A stretch of 64,000 bases of DNA from Lachnospiraceae bacterium. Its GTDB lineage: Bacteria; Bacillota; Clostridia; Lachnospirales; Lachnospiraceae. The notes below the pieces were generated by a model that was not told the DNA's origin, did not search any database, and was given only the letters and a program-made list of their open reading frames with translations. Of the stretch, positions 1 to 8,593 are shown piece by piece. The DNA is taken from NCBI GenBank assembly GCA_910574195.1, contig CAJTBF010000002.1:248001-312000 (forward strand), read 5' to 3'. Numbering within the stretch: the stretch's first letter is position 1; every line of letters starts with the position of its first letter. The translations under genes were made by a program, and so were the position numbers.

Positions 1-855
1 TCCCAGATAATCCATATCCATCCGAACAGTCAGGTCTCCGTCGGCAAGGGAATCCAGCCGGCTGCAGATGTGCTCTATGTAGCTGGCCAAAGTGCGCAAT
101 ACAAAACGAAGATCTTCTGCCAGCGCGCCAAGTTCATCCTTTGATTCATAGGTAACTTTCGTATGCATATCTCCCTTTGCCATAGCGTTGACTGCAGTTT
201 TGATCTCGGCAATTGGTTTTACCAGTTGACGGGTGATAGATGTGGATAAAAGCAGTGTCAGAATGATGCTGACAATTGCAAGTATAATTAAGGCGAGTGT
301 ACATATCTTCTGTGTGGACAGGCCAGAATTGTAATATTCGTCCGCGTCCTGTTCCGCCTGTGTGATGACGTTGTTCAGATAGCCTTGAAGTTCGGTGGAA
401 GCATTTGCGTAGTCCCCGTTCACAACGGTCAGAGATTCCTGAAGCGCTCCTTTGGCGATCAGTTCCATCGCTTCTGTTCTTGCAGTACCGGTCGCGGAAA
501 AAGCGGTCTCGATCGACTGCAGCAAAGAAGCATCCCCTTTGTATGCTTCTTTTAAGTTGGAAATGGCGGAATTTAGCTTTACAACGCCCTCGTCTGCCTT
601 ATTGAGACTGGCTTGTCTTGCAGCGTCATCCTCCGCCAAAACAGCTTCCAGAATATGCTGTCGGACCAGCCGGGTGCTGGACTGTGCGTCCAAAGCGGCG
701 TGGACCATAGGATAAGGGGTATTATAAAAATCTTTTAATCCTCCGGCAACACTTCCGATACCGACAGAACCGGCGATAATAGAAATGATATAGAAGATCA
801 TGACCATACCGAATGCAAGATATAGCTTGCTTCTTACTTTTAAGTTTTTAAACAC
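1..855 (-). CDS. Methyl-accepting chemotaxis protein, N-terminal part (cut by window edge)
   Basis: The reverse strand reads open from a GTG at 855 to base 1 (285 codons, no stop), so only the N-terminal half is present. An AGGAGGAG ribosome site lies about 6 bases before the GTG. The translation starts VFKNLKVRSKLYLAFG and continues into a first membrane helix, an extracytoplasmic four-helix-bundle-like sensor of about 150 residues, a second membrane helix (CTLALIILAIVSIILTLLLS) and a HAMP region with the typical KPIAEIKTAVNAMAKGD and DELGALAEDL segments. This is the layout of 4HB-type chemoreceptors. The signalling domain would lie outside the window. Chemoreceptors signal to CheA through CheW; the ligand cannot be read from the sequence. 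It is transcribed away from the flagellar locus. Confidence 0.93.
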   Translation of the reverse strand, partial: MFKNLKVRSKLYLAFGMVMIFYIISIIAGSVGIGSVAGGLKDFYNTPYPMVHAALDAQSSTRLVRQHILEAVLAEDDAARQASLNKADEGVVKLNSAISNLKEAYKGDASLLQSIETAFSATGTARTEAMELIAKGALQESLTVVNGDYANASTELQGYLNNVITQAEQDADEYYNSGLSTQKICTLALIILAIVSIILTLLLSTSITRQLVKPIAEIKTAVNAMAKGDMHTKVTYESKDELGALAEDLRFVLRTLASYIEHICSRLDSLADGDLTVRMDMDYLG

Positions 856-904
856 GATTACTCCTCCTCTTTTCTTGCAGTAAAAACAGCGATATTTATT
901 CTCT

Positions 905-933
905 ATTCTATAACGAATTCTTATGAAAGTAAA
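905..933 (-). promoter_or_regulatory. Putative sigma-A promoter for the minus-strand chemoreceptor
   Basis: On the minus strand TTTACT (928-933) and TAGAAT (905-910) are 17 bases apart, about 50 bases upstream of the GTG start at 855. The match is fair and was found by eye only. No good sigma-28 box (TAAA, about 15 bases, GCCGATAA) was seen here. Confidence 0.45.
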
Positions 934-1013
934 TATCTGTTTTGCGCTTTTATATGGTTTTTTTTGGTTTTTTATTTTTTTTTGAGTTTTTACAAAAAGA
1001 ACTCTTTTCAAAA

Positions 1014-1041
1014 TTGAAAAAAAGTGGCATAATGATACAAT
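1014..1041 (+). promoter_or_regulatory. Putative sigma-A promoter for the lytic transglycosylase gene
   Basis: TTGAAA (1014-1019) and TACAAT (1036-1041) are separated by 16 bases, about 55 bases before the ATG at 1097, in a very AT-rich stretch. Together with the opposing promoter at 905-933 this makes 856-1096 a divergent intergenic region. Confidence 0.5.
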
Positions 1042-1096
1042 CAGAATAGCGTCTAAAATTTCTAACTATAAATAGGAATATACAGGAGGATAGAGG

Positions 1097-2059
1097 ATGG
1101 CGACAGACTATACAGCTTATCAGAATTATTATGATTACATGACCCGTTTGATTGGCCAGATCCAGACTTCGTCTGATACAGGGGGACAATTCGGACGAAT
1201 TTATGAGAAAAGCGATGCGTCGGAGGAGCGTTTTTCTGAAGTATATCGAAGTACGGCGCAGAAGCTGGATGTGCCGGAAAGTATGGATGCAATTTTTCAG
1301 GAAGCGGCGGAGAAGTATCAGGTACCGGTTCAGTTGCTGATGGCAGTAGGAAAAGCGGAATCTGGTTTTAACCCAAATGCAGTATCTCCGGTGGGAGCGC
1401 AGGGAGTCATGCAGTTGATGCCGGCTACGGCAGCGTCTTTGGGCGTCACAGATCCATTTGACGCAAGAAGTAATATTATGGGTGGAGCAAAATATTTGGG
1501 AGAAAAATTAAGAGAGTACAATGGTGACATTGAATTGGCACTTGCAGCATATAATGCGGGGAGTGGCAATGTAGCAAAGTATGGCGGCGTCCCTCCTTTT
1601 ACAGAGACCAGGAATTATATTCAGCGGATTAAGGAATATATGGGGACGGATCTAAGCACGGGAAAAACGGTGAATACACAAAAGGCCTCCGGAAGTTTTG
1701 AGGAGCGTACATGGAATCGTCAGGGAACGTTGCAGGCTTTACAGACGCTTCAGGAGATGAGCGCTCTACAAGGGATCCAGAATCTCAGTCTTTTGCGACA
1801 GCTTCAGATTCTAGGAGCGTCCTATGGAAGTTCATTCTTATATTCCTCCATGTCAGATCAAAGTTCTGATTATCGGGCAGATCTGAGCGACTCCCAAAGT
1901 TTATTACATATGGGAATGATGCAGAATTTTCAGAGAGCCAGTCTCTTGCGGGAACGAAACGGTGAACAAGCTACTAACTCTGTGGAAACAGCGCAGGCAT
2001 ATGTAGAATTGCTAAAGCAGCAAATGCAGAGTCGATTCAGCCGGTTGGACTTGATATAA
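1097..2059 (+). CDS. Lytic transglycosylase (SLT domain), at the head of the flagellar locus
   Basis: This 320-residue protein has a lysozyme-like SLT fold at about residues 66-180: the catalytic glutamate motif GKAESGF (Glu88), GVMQLMPATA, and the substrate motif AAYNAGSGNVAKYGG. Such enzymes cleave the MurNAc-GlcNAc bond of peptidoglycan with formation of a 1,6-anhydro end. The C-terminal 130 residues are Gln/Ser/Leu-rich and resemble no domain I know. There is no recognisable signal peptide: the N-terminus is polar. With its place directly before flgB this suggests a rod-associated muramidase exported by the flagellar apparatus, in the role FlgJ plays in proteobacteria; that is inference. 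The ATG is preceded by AGGAGGATAGAGG. Confidence 0.88.
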   Translation: MATDYTAYQNYYDYMTRLIGQIQTSSDTGGQFGRIYEKSDASEERFSEVYRSTAQKLDVPESMDAIFQEAAEKYQVPVQLLMAVGKAESGFNPNAVSPVGAQGVMQLMPATAASLGVTDPFDARSNIMGGAKYLGEKLREYNGDIELALAAYNAGSGNVAKYGGVPPFTETRNYIQRIKEYMGTDLSTGKTVNTQKASGSFEERTWNRQGTLQALQTLQEMSALQGIQNLSLLRQLQILGASYGSSFLYSSMSDQSSDYRADLSDSQSLLHMGMMQNFQRASLLRERNGEQATNSVETAQAYVELLKQQMQSRFSRLDLI

Positions 2060-2143
2060 TATAGAGAGAAAACGTTCTGTTTCCGAGTAGCAACAGGGAG
2101 GATTTGTAAAAGATAGAAAAATTTGAAAAAAGCATGAAATCGC

Positions 2144-2172
2144 TAGACTTTTTAAAAAAATGCGTGTATGAT
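2144..2172 (+). promoter_or_regulatory. Putative sigma-A promoter of the main flagellar operon
   Basis: TAGACT (2144-2149) and TATGAT (2167-2172) are 17 bases apart in the 278-base gap before flgB. It is the best promoter-like match in the gap and would give a leader of about 160 bases. Confidence 0.5.
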
Positions 2173-2199
2173 AAACGAGAATCGCCATATATGTGCTTT

Positions 2200-2221
2200 T
2201 TTCGATCTTTATAGATCGAAA
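2200..2221 (+). promoter_or_regulatory. Inverted repeat in the flagellar operon leader
   Basis: TTTCGATC and GATCGAAA form a perfect 8-bp stem around a 6-base TTTATA loop, about 20 bases after the expected transcription start. No T-tract follows, so it is not a terminator. It could be an operator or an RNA hairpin. No cyclic-di-GMP riboswitch core was recognised in the leader. Confidence 0.4.
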
Positions 2222-2337
2222 TTACGACAAGTTCGGGGAGAAAAGCAGAGAGGCAGACGATAAAAATATCAACAAATCCAGGGTTTTATAAGATATAAAA
2301 ATTTAAAAGAAACAAGAAGGAAAAGATCAGGAAAGAA

Positions 2338-2727
2338 GTGGTGGGAAGCATGTTTGGAAATTCATTTTTAATGGAAGGCAAAGCATTAGATTATCTGTGG
2401 AAAAAGCAGGAAGTGATTTTAAACAATATTTCCAATGTAGATACACCGGGATATAAGAAGAAGCAGGTTCGTTTTGTGGAAGAATTTAGGAACAGACTCA
2501 GAGCGGCAAGTCAGACGCATGATAGGAGTGCGGTTCGGCAGGCGATTCAGGATTCCAATTATCAGGTGTATACGGCGTATGATTCTTCGGCAAGAGTAGA
2601 TGAGAACAATGTGAACGCCGACGTGGAGAATGTAGAGATGGCCAGAACTGGTCTACACTATCAGTATATGCTTCAGTCTGTGACGAATGATTTCAAGAGA
2701 TACCAAAGTGCGATCAAGGGACAGTAA
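2338..2727 (+). CDS. flgB: Flagellar basal-body rod protein FlgB
   Basis: The product (129 residues from GTG 2338; 125 from ATG 2350) shows the rod-protein signature LNNISNVDTPGYKKKQVRF near the N-terminus and the C-terminal helix ending in LQSVTNDFKRYQSAIKGQ typical of FlgB. FlgB is the proximal rod subunit exported by the flagellar type III apparatus. The start is uncertain: AGGAAAG lies about 5 bases before GTG 2338, while ATG 2350 has only a weak GGTGGGA upstream. It is the first gene of the long flagellar run and is followed, unusually, by fliE rather than flgC. Confidence 0.92.
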   Translation: MVGSMFGNSFLMEGKALDYLWKKQEVILNNISNVDTPGYKKKQVRFVEEFRNRLRAASQTHDRSAVRQAIQDSNYQVYTAYDSSARVDENNVNADVENVEMARTGLHYQYMLQSVTNDFKRYQSAIKGQ

Positions 2728-2872
2728 AAGCAGGATGGTGCAAAAACCATAGAGTTATTTAAGAAGAATCGAAAAGTTATAAGTCATACGGATTCTACTG
2801 GCAGGGAGATTTGGAGAAGATGTTATTTTTTTAGAAGAAATATAAAAATATAAATGGAAGGAATAGTACATT

Positions 2873-3211
2873 ATGCAGAATATGGACATTACCCCGTTAC
2901 AGTCGACGACATTTATTAGACCGATCCAGCCTTTGAATTTAGAGGAACTGGGAAAAAGTTCCAAGACAGAGGTGGCGGGAAAAGAGGGCATATCTGCTTT
3001 CAAAGGCATCTTTGAGGAAGCAGTGAATAATGTGAGAACAACAGAGGAGGATCTGGTGAAGAATCAGTATCTGCTTGCAACGGGAGAGATTGATGATCCT
3101 CATACGGTCGGGATTGCATCATCGAAAGCACAGCTTGCGGTAGACATGCTGGTATATATGCGGAGCAAAGCGTTAGAGTCTTATAATGAAATTATGCGTA
3201 TCAGTTTGTAA
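2873..3211 (+). CDS. fliE: Flagellar hook-basal body complex protein FliE
   Basis: At 112 residues this matches the usual FliE length. The C-terminal half carries the family pattern: FKGIFEEAVNNVRTTEEDLVKNQYLLATGEID, then DPHTVGIASSKAQLAVDMLVYMRSKALESYNEIMRISL, with the conserved hydrophobic end. FliE joins the MS ring (FliF) to the proximal rod. A GGAAGGA ribosome site lies 10 bases before the ATG. The 145 bases between flgB and this gene hold no ORF of note, so flgC has left no obvious remnant here. Confidence 0.93.
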   Translation: MQNMDITPLQSTTFIRPIQPLNLEELGKSSKTEVAGKEGISAFKGIFEEAVNNVRTTEEDLVKNQYLLATGEIDDPHTVGIASSKAQLAVDMLVYMRSKALESYNEIMRISL

Positions 3212-3314
3212 TACAAAGAAAGTAGTACAGATCGATATTTTTTTGCTGTCTATCGGGAGAGTGTAAAGAAGATATAGATAGTCAGACAATATATAAAGAA
3301 GGTAATTTGAAGCG

Positions 3315-4910
3315 ATGAAAGAAAGACTTGGGCAGATAAAAGAATATGTGGATGGTCTGAGCAGCAGGACAAAAAAGCTGATCATTGCCGGAGCAGTGAT
3401 TTTTCTTGTGGCTGCGGTAGTGATTGCGCTGGTATTGAATAATCATCCGTATGAAGTTTTGTTTTCGGGACTTGGAGCGGAAGAAGCGCAACAGATCACG
3501 CAGAAGCTACAGGAAGAAGGGGTTGACTTTCAATATGACGGAGACTCCACAATCCTGGTTCCAGACAATGTGCTGAATCAGACAAAGGCGAATCTGGTAC
3601 AGGAAGGTTATCCCAAAAGTGGATTTACATACGATACATTTAAGGATAATGCCGGTATGTTGACAACAGATTCGGATAAGAGTACATATAAGCTTTATGA
3701 GCTCCAGGATCGAATTGGATCGACGATTCGTTTGTTTGACGGGGTGAAAGATGCGAAAGTGACCATTGCGCTTGCTGAGCAAAGCCGGTACGTTCTGAAT
3801 GAAAATATGGATGCGAAGTCCAGTGCAACAGCGGTTGTTACAATGAATGACGGTGGTTCTCCTACGGAAGATCAGGCGGCGGCAATCCAGCGGCTTGTGG
3901 CGAAAGGTGTTCCGGGGATGGAGATGGAAGATGTAGCGGTCTTTGATGGGAACGGGAATGATGTGTCTCCGGATGCGGATTCCATGGTGAATACCTCGGA
4001 TGCGGAGGAGATTGCCAGAATTGTAGAGGCGCAGATCGTGAGCAATGTGATGCAGGTTCTGGGTCCGATCTACGGAGCGGATAATGTAACAGCGTCTGCA
4101 AGAGCAAAGATTAATATGGAGAAGCTGATCCGGGAAAGTATTTCTTATAGTACGCCGGAAAAGATCAACGAGAACGATAAGACCGGGATTGTCAGCAATG
4201 AAGAGTTATATGAGGAACGTTCGGGTACGGGTTCTACTGCAGAAGGAGTTGCCGGAGCAGAAACCAATGCAGATACTGCTGAATATAATACAGATGGGGA
4301 TAATGAAGGAGCTTCGGCTTACAGTGAAAGTACGTCCCGGGAGTATCTGGTTGATCAGATCAAAGAGCAGGGGCAGATTGATCCGGGAGCTCTGGATGAT
4401 CTTACTATCGCCGTTGCCATTAACGGAAATGGGTTTGGAAGTTTGAGGGAGGCGCAGATCCGTGCATTGGTCGGTAATGCAGCCGGAATTGCGTCAGATG
4501 AACAGGCGCAGAAGATCACGGTGGTAAGCGCACCGTTTGATGGAATTACGGAGGATGAAGAAGAAGATTCTCAGACATCAGGCGCTTTACAGATTTTAGA
4601 AAATGTTCCTTTGTGGGCAATTATCGCAGCGGCGGCATTGGCGGTACTCCTGATTGTAGTGATTATTATTCTTGTTATTCGGGGACGCCGCAAACAGGAA
4701 GAAGAGGAAGAACTGGAAGAGAACGAGTTTGAGGCGGAAGGCGTTCTACCGGCAGCAGAAGTGAATCAGGAACTTCAGGAGATTCAGAACGACAGGGGAA
4801 TGCAGCTCAAGAAAGATATCCGTGACTTTGTAGAGCAGGATGCGGAGATATCCGCACAGCTTTTGAGAAGCTGGCTGAATGGAAATGGGGGCAGTGAAGA
4901 TGGAGAGTAA
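3315..4910 (+). CDS. fliF: Flagellar MS-ring protein FliF
   Basis: A 531-residue protein of normal FliF length. The first membrane helix (LIIAGAVIFLVAAVVIALVL) lies at about residues 23-42; the ring-building region follows with LFSGLGAEEAQQITQKLQEEG and later KVTIALAEQSRYV. The second membrane helix (LWAIIAAAALAVLLIVVIII) is near residue 433, then an acidic cytoplasmic tail ending in AQLLRSWLNG, the segment that binds FliG. FliF forms the membrane ring on which the C-ring and export gate assemble. The gene's end overlaps the start of fliG, consistent with translational coupling. Confidence 0.96.
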   Translation: MKERLGQIKEYVDGLSSRTKKLIIAGAVIFLVAAVVIALVLNNHPYEVLFSGLGAEEAQQITQKLQEEGVDFQYDGDSTILVPDNVLNQTKANLVQEGYPKSGFTYDTFKDNAGMLTTDSDKSTYKLYELQDRIGSTIRLFDGVKDAKVTIALAEQSRYVLNENMDAKSSATAVVTMNDGGSPTEDQAAAIQRLVAKGVPGMEMEDVAVFDGNGNDVSPDADSMVNTSDAEEIARIVEAQIVSNVMQVLGPIYGADNVTASARAKINMEKLIRESISYSTPEKINENDKTGIVSNEELYEERSGTGSTAEGVAGAETNADTAEYNTDGDNEGASAYSESTSREYLVDQIKEQGQIDPGALDDLTIAVAINGNGFGSLREAQIRALVGNAAGIASDEQAQKITVVSAPFDGITEDEEEDSQTSGALQILENVPLWAIIAAAALAVLLIVVIIILVIRGRRKQEEEEELEENEFEAEGVLPAAEVNQELQEIQNDRGMQLKKDIRDFVEQDAEISAQLLRSWLNGNGGSEDGE

Positions 4911-5907
4911 TAAGCTGACGCAGGAACAAAAAGCAGCGGCAGTCGTTGTTGCACTCGGCACCGACAAGGCCTCGAAGATTTATAAATTTTTAAGTGAAAC
5001 TGAGATTGAAAAATTAACAATAGAAGTGGCGAAGCTGGGACATATCAGTCCGGAACAGACAGAGGAAGTACTGGATGAGTTCTACAAGTTCTGTCTGGGA
5101 CAGAAGGTGATGACAGACGGCGGAATGGAATATGCAAGAGCCGTACTGGAAAAAGCCTTTGGAGAAAACACGGCGAAGTCCCTTCTGGAAAAATTGTCCA
5201 AATCATTGAAGACGCGTCCCTTTGAGTTTATACGGGGGAGTACGGCCAAGAATCTGTTTTCGTTCTTACAGCATGAAAGACCGCAGACAATTGCGTTGAT
5301 TCTTTCTTATGCGGAAGCAGATCAGGCTTCCGCGGTAATCAGTGAACTCCCGGGAGAGAAGCGGATTAAGGTTGTGGAAGCCATTGCCAAAATGGAAAGT
5401 GCATCCCCGGATGCAATTAAAATTGTAGAAAACTCATTGCGGAAGCGGTTTGATACAATCCTTACTGCCGACTTTACCAAGATTGGCGGCGTAGATTATA
5501 TCGCAGATGTAATGAATCATATGGATCGGTCCAACGAGAAGTATATCTTCGACGAATTGAGCAAGGAAAACGAAGAACTTGCCGAAACCATTCGCAAGAA
5601 GATGTTTGTATTCGAAGATATTGCGTCTATGGATAACAGGTCTATCCAGAGATTTATCCGTGAGTGCGACGTGAAGGATATTGTATATGCATTGAAGGGT
5701 TCAGACGAAAGTATCAAAGAACTTATCTTTGCGAATGTTTCTAGTCGTATGGCTGAAAGTATTCAGTCCGATCTGGAAGTTACAGTTAACGTTCGTCTGC
5801 GTGATGTGGAAGAAGCTCAGCAGAGAATTGTTGGCGTAATCAGAAAACTGGAAGAAGCTGGCGAATTGATTATTGTTAAGAGCGGAAAGGATGAGATCAT
5901 TGCCTAG
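4900..5907 (+). CDS. fliG: Flagellar motor switch protein FliG
   Basis: FliG is the rotor protein that contacts MotA. From ATG 4900 (MESNKLTQEQKAAAVVVALG) the product has 335 residues, the usual length. Visible family segments are the N-terminal FliF-binding helix, the middle EHPQT-like motif (LQHERPQTIALILSY), and the C-terminal torque domain with FVFEDIASMDNRSIQRFIRE and SSRMAESIQSDLE. Earlier in-frame ATGs at 4879 and 4885 lie further inside fliF; 4900 was chosen because the homologous start begins there. It overlaps fliF by 11 bases and ends inside the start of fliH. Confidence 0.95.
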   Translation: MESNKLTQEQKAAAVVVALGTDKASKIYKFLSETEIEKLTIEVAKLGHISPEQTEEVLDEFYKFCLGQKVMTDGGMEYARAVLEKAFGENTAKSLLEKLSKSLKTRPFEFIRGSTAKNLFSFLQHERPQTIALILSYAEADQASAVISELPGEKRIKVVEAIAKMESASPDAIKIVENSLRKRFDTILTADFTKIGGVDYIADVMNHMDRSNEKYIFDELSKENEELAETIRKKMFVFEDIASMDNRSIQRFIRECDVKDIVYALKGSDESIKELIFANVSSRMAESIQSDLEVTVNVRLRDVEEAQQRIVGVIRKLEEAGELIIVKSGKDEIIA

Positions 5908-6679
5908 GATTGTCAAGAGACCGGGTAGAGATCAAGATATCAGACCGTATGATTTCTTCGCGGGGTTTAAGATTGTAGAGACAGAGCCGACGGAAGAGGA
6001 AGAGTTGGAAAAGGAAGTCGGGGAAGAAGACCACAGAGAAAACGAAGAATCGGAACTTCTGAAGCGGATTTCTGTTCTGGAGGAGGAGACGTTAAGGAAA
6101 GCAGAAGAGCAGGCCGGGCAGATTTTGCAGGATGCCAGGCAGCAGGCGGAACTCTTAAGGGAGCAGGGATATGCAGAAGGCACAGACGCTGGTCGGGAAG
6201 CAGGATTTCAGGAAGCCTATGAGGAGCAGCGTCGTCTTCTGGATGCAGAGCTTCAGGAGCTTCGGAAACAGATTTCGGATGTATTGTTGAGTGTATCCAT
6301 AGAGAAAACGAAAGTTTTGGAACAGTATATTGATGATCTGAAACGCATTTCTCTTGCAGTGGCAGAGAAGATTATCCAGACCAGTCTGCAGTCCAGCGGC
6401 GATATCGTAAAAAGGATGATACTGGCGGCCACGGATAAAATTACAAAGAAGCAATGGGCAAAAATATATATTACAAAATGTGACACAGGTGTGTCTATGG
6501 AAGTGGATACAGAATTTTTAGAAGCGTTGTCCCGCTTATCGGAGAATATCAAAATTATTACGATGGACAATGGCGAAGAAGGAACCTGCATTATTGAGCT
6601 TCCAGATGAGATTATTGACGCCAGTGTCGGCACACAGTTGGAAAATATCAAAGACATCTTAAATAATGTCAGAGCATAA
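5891..6679 (+). CDS. fliH: Flagellar assembly protein FliH
   Basis: FliH is the export-ATPase regulator and stator-like linker of the flagellar type III system. The 262-residue product opens with RIVKRPGRDQDIRPYDF, a long acidic coiled-coil follows (ETLRKAEEQAGQILQDARQQAEL, EQGYAEGTDAGREAGFQEAYEEQ, with the Gly-spaced helix typical of FliH), and the C-terminal half matches the family (VAEKIIQTSLQSSGDIVKRMI). The start is either ATG 5891 (GGAAAGG directly upstream) or TTG 5900, which would give the usual short MPRIVK start. It overlaps fliG by 17 or 8 bases. Confidence 0.9.
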   Translation: MRSLPRIVKRPGRDQDIRPYDFFAGFKIVETEPTEEEELEKEVGEEDHRENEESELLKRISVLEEETLRKAEEQAGQILQDARQQAELLREQGYAEGTDAGREAGFQEAYEEQRRLLDAELQELRKQISDVLLSVSIEKTKVLEQYIDDLKRISLAVAEKIIQTSLQSSGDIVKRMILAATDKITKKQWAKIYITKCDTGVSMEVDTEFLEALSRLSENIKIITMDNGEEGTCIIELPDEIIDASVGTQLENIKDILNNVRA

Positions 6680-6693
6680 TCGAGGTGAGAAAG

Positions 6694-7998
6694 GTGTTTT
6701 CAAAGTTACCGGAGTTGATTCGGAAAACAGAGACAGTCAGCTACATAGGAAAAATAGAAAATGTAATCGGGATGTCTATGGAATCCTCCGGGAATCGTGC
6801 CAGCATTGGCGATATTGCGATGATTTATAATGAAGAAAAGCATAGGCAGATTCCAGTAGAAGTAGTAGGCTTTCGGGAAGATAAGATGCAGTTGATGGCT
6901 TATGAGAACCTGAGTGGGGTAGCGGCGGGGAGTTTTGTGCGCAATACCAGAAAGCGCCTGAAAATCCCGGTGGGCGAATTTCTGCGGGGAAGGATTATTG
7001 ATGCGACGGGTAATCCCATGGATGAATTAGGACCGTTTCCTTCTTCTCGCTATTATTATGTAGAGAATACCTATATTAATCCGCTGAAACGGCCGCCCAT
7101 TACCGATATGCTGGAATTTGGAGTGAAAGCCATAGATGGTGTGAATACAGTAGGAAAGGGACAGCGTATCGGTATCTTTGCCGGGAGTGGCGTAGGAAAG
7201 AGTACACTGCTGGGAATGATTGCCAAGAATGTAAAAGCGGATATCAATGTGATTGCACTGGTAGGGGAGCGAGGTCGTGAGGTTCGTGAATTTGTAGAGA
7301 AAGATCTGGGACCGGAAGGCCTGAAACGGAGTGTTGTTGTGGTTGCTACCTCAGATCAGCCGGCAATGCTGCGTATGAAATGTCCGCTTGTGGCGACAAC
7401 CATTGCCGAGTACTTTAAGGATCAGGGAAAAGATGTTTTGCTGATGATGGATTCCCTCACACGATTTGCTATGGCACAACGTGAAATTGGGCTTGCCACC
7501 GGGGAACCCCCGGTGGCGAGAGGGTATACTCCGTCTATTTATGCAGAATTTCCTAAGTTGCTGGAGCGTAGTGGCAATTTTGAAAAAGGATCCATTACTG
7601 GTGTTTATACTGTATTGGTAGAAGGAGACGACACCAATGAACCTATTGCAGATACAGTCCGGGGTATTTTGGACGGACATATTGTATTGACCAGAAAATT
7701 GGCCAACGAGAACCATTTTCCGGCAATTGATGTGAACGCCAGCATTTCTCGTTTGATGTCGACGATCGTGACAGACGCGCATCGCGAGGTAGGCGCGAAA
7801 TTGCGGGATATTTTGAGTGTTTATTCTAAAAATGAAGACTTAATTTCCATTGGGGCATATAAGGCTGGAACCAACCCAAGGTTGGATGCGGCGATTGCCA
7901 AGATAGATCAGGTGAATGCATTTTTAATGCAGAAAACGAATGAAAGTTTTTCTATTGAAGAGTCATTGCAGATTATGCAGAGAATCTTAGGCACTTAG
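6694..7998 (+). CDS. fliI: Flagellum-specific ATPase FliI
   Basis: This is the export ATPase, a hexameric relative of the F1 beta subunit. The 434-residue product shows the Walker A loop GIFAGSGVGKST, the catalytic VALVGERGREVREF, Walker B DVLLMMDSLTRFAMAQREIGL, and the family segment GEPPVARGYTPSIYAEFPKLLERSG. GTG 6694 is preferred over GTG 6685 because GAGGTG lies 6 bases before it. It follows fliH closely, as usual, and powers unfolding or loading of rod, hook and filament subunits at the FlhA/FlhB gate. Confidence 0.97.
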   Translation: MFSKLPELIRKTETVSYIGKIENVIGMSMESSGNRASIGDIAMIYNEEKHRQIPVEVVGFREDKMQLMAYENLSGVAAGSFVRNTRKRLKIPVGEFLRGRIIDATGNPMDELGPFPSSRYYYVENTYINPLKRPPITDMLEFGVKAIDGVNTVGKGQRIGIFAGSGVGKSTLLGMIAKNVKADINVIALVGERGREVREFVEKDLGPEGLKRSVVVVATSDQPAMLRMKCPLVATTIAEYFKDQGKDVLLMMDSLTRFAMAQREIGLATGEPPVARGYTPSIYAEFPKLLERSGNFEKGSITGVYTVLVEGDDTNEPIADTVRGILDGHIVLTRKLANENHFPAIDVNASISRLMSTIVTDAHREVGAKLRDILSVYSKNEDLISIGAYKAGTNPRLDAAIAKIDQVNAFLMQKTNESFSIEESLQIMQRILGT

Positions 7999-8086
7999 CA
8001 ATGAGATCTTTCACGTTTTGGAAAAGTTTTGATTTCGGTATATCCGGGATAAGATGAAAATAAAATGAGGGGTCGAATAGAATAAA

Positions 8087-8539
8087 ATGAAAAAGTTTTT
8101 TTTTGCATTAGATACGGTGCTGAATTATAAGGAACAGGTACTGGATGGATTGAAGGCGGAACACGCCAGAATTCTTGCGAAGGTAAGGGAATGTGAACGT
8201 GCCATTGAGAGATTGGAACAGGAACATTTTCAGTGTACGCAGGAATTTCAGCACAGTAGAGCAGCAGGGATGAAGATCAGCGACATTCATACTTATGAAA
8301 ATTATCTGGACGCATTGCGGCTGAAGATTTTGCAAAAGCAGGAATTGCTGGTAAAACTTCAGACGCAGGAAGAAGCCAAGCGTAATGAAGTTGTGGAGGC
8401 GAAAAAGGAGACCTCTTCCATCGACAAACTGAAAGAGCGGAAGCGAGAAGAATATGAAAAAGAAGTGCAGAAGGAAGAAGAACATTTTATTGAAGAGTTT
8501 GTGTCCACAAAGCGTGCAATGGCAAAATTGATGGGGTAA
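8087..8539 (+). CDS. fliJ: Flagellar export chaperone FliJ
   Basis: The product has 150 residues, is almost wholly alpha-helical and charged, and begins MKKFFFALDTVLNYKEQVLDGLKAEHARI, the standard FliJ start. FliJ is the coiled-coil stalk that links the FliI hexamer to FlhA. Position after fliI and before fliK supports the call. The ribosome site is weak (GAGGGG about 14 bases upstream). The stop codon sits inside a palindrome (8536-8558). Confidence 0.88.
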   Translation: MKKFFFALDTVLNYKEQVLDGLKAEHARILAKVRECERAIERLEQEHFQCTQEFQHSRAAGMKISDIHTYENYLDALRLKILQKQELLVKLQTQEEAKRNEVVEAKKETSSIDKLKERKREEYEKEVQKEEEHFIEEFVSTKRAMAKLMG

Positions 8540-8558
8540 TCCTGCAATTGCAGATTAC
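8536..8558. repeat. Palindrome overlapping the fliJ stop codon
   Basis: GTAAT, the self-complementary core CTGCAATTGCAG, and ATTAC form a near-perfect inverted repeat. The fliJ stop TAA (8537-8539) lies in its left arm. There is no T-tract, so termination is unlikely; RNA processing or translational separation of fliJ and fliK is possible. Confidence 0.35.
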
Positions 8559-8593
8559 TATATAAAAAATCAAGAAGAAAGGAGGAAAAACCA

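Noticed and set aside
2173-2337. Cyclic-di-GMP riboswitch before flgB, as known in some clostridia
   Set aside because: No GEMM core sequence could be found in the leader; only an 8-bp inverted repeat is present.
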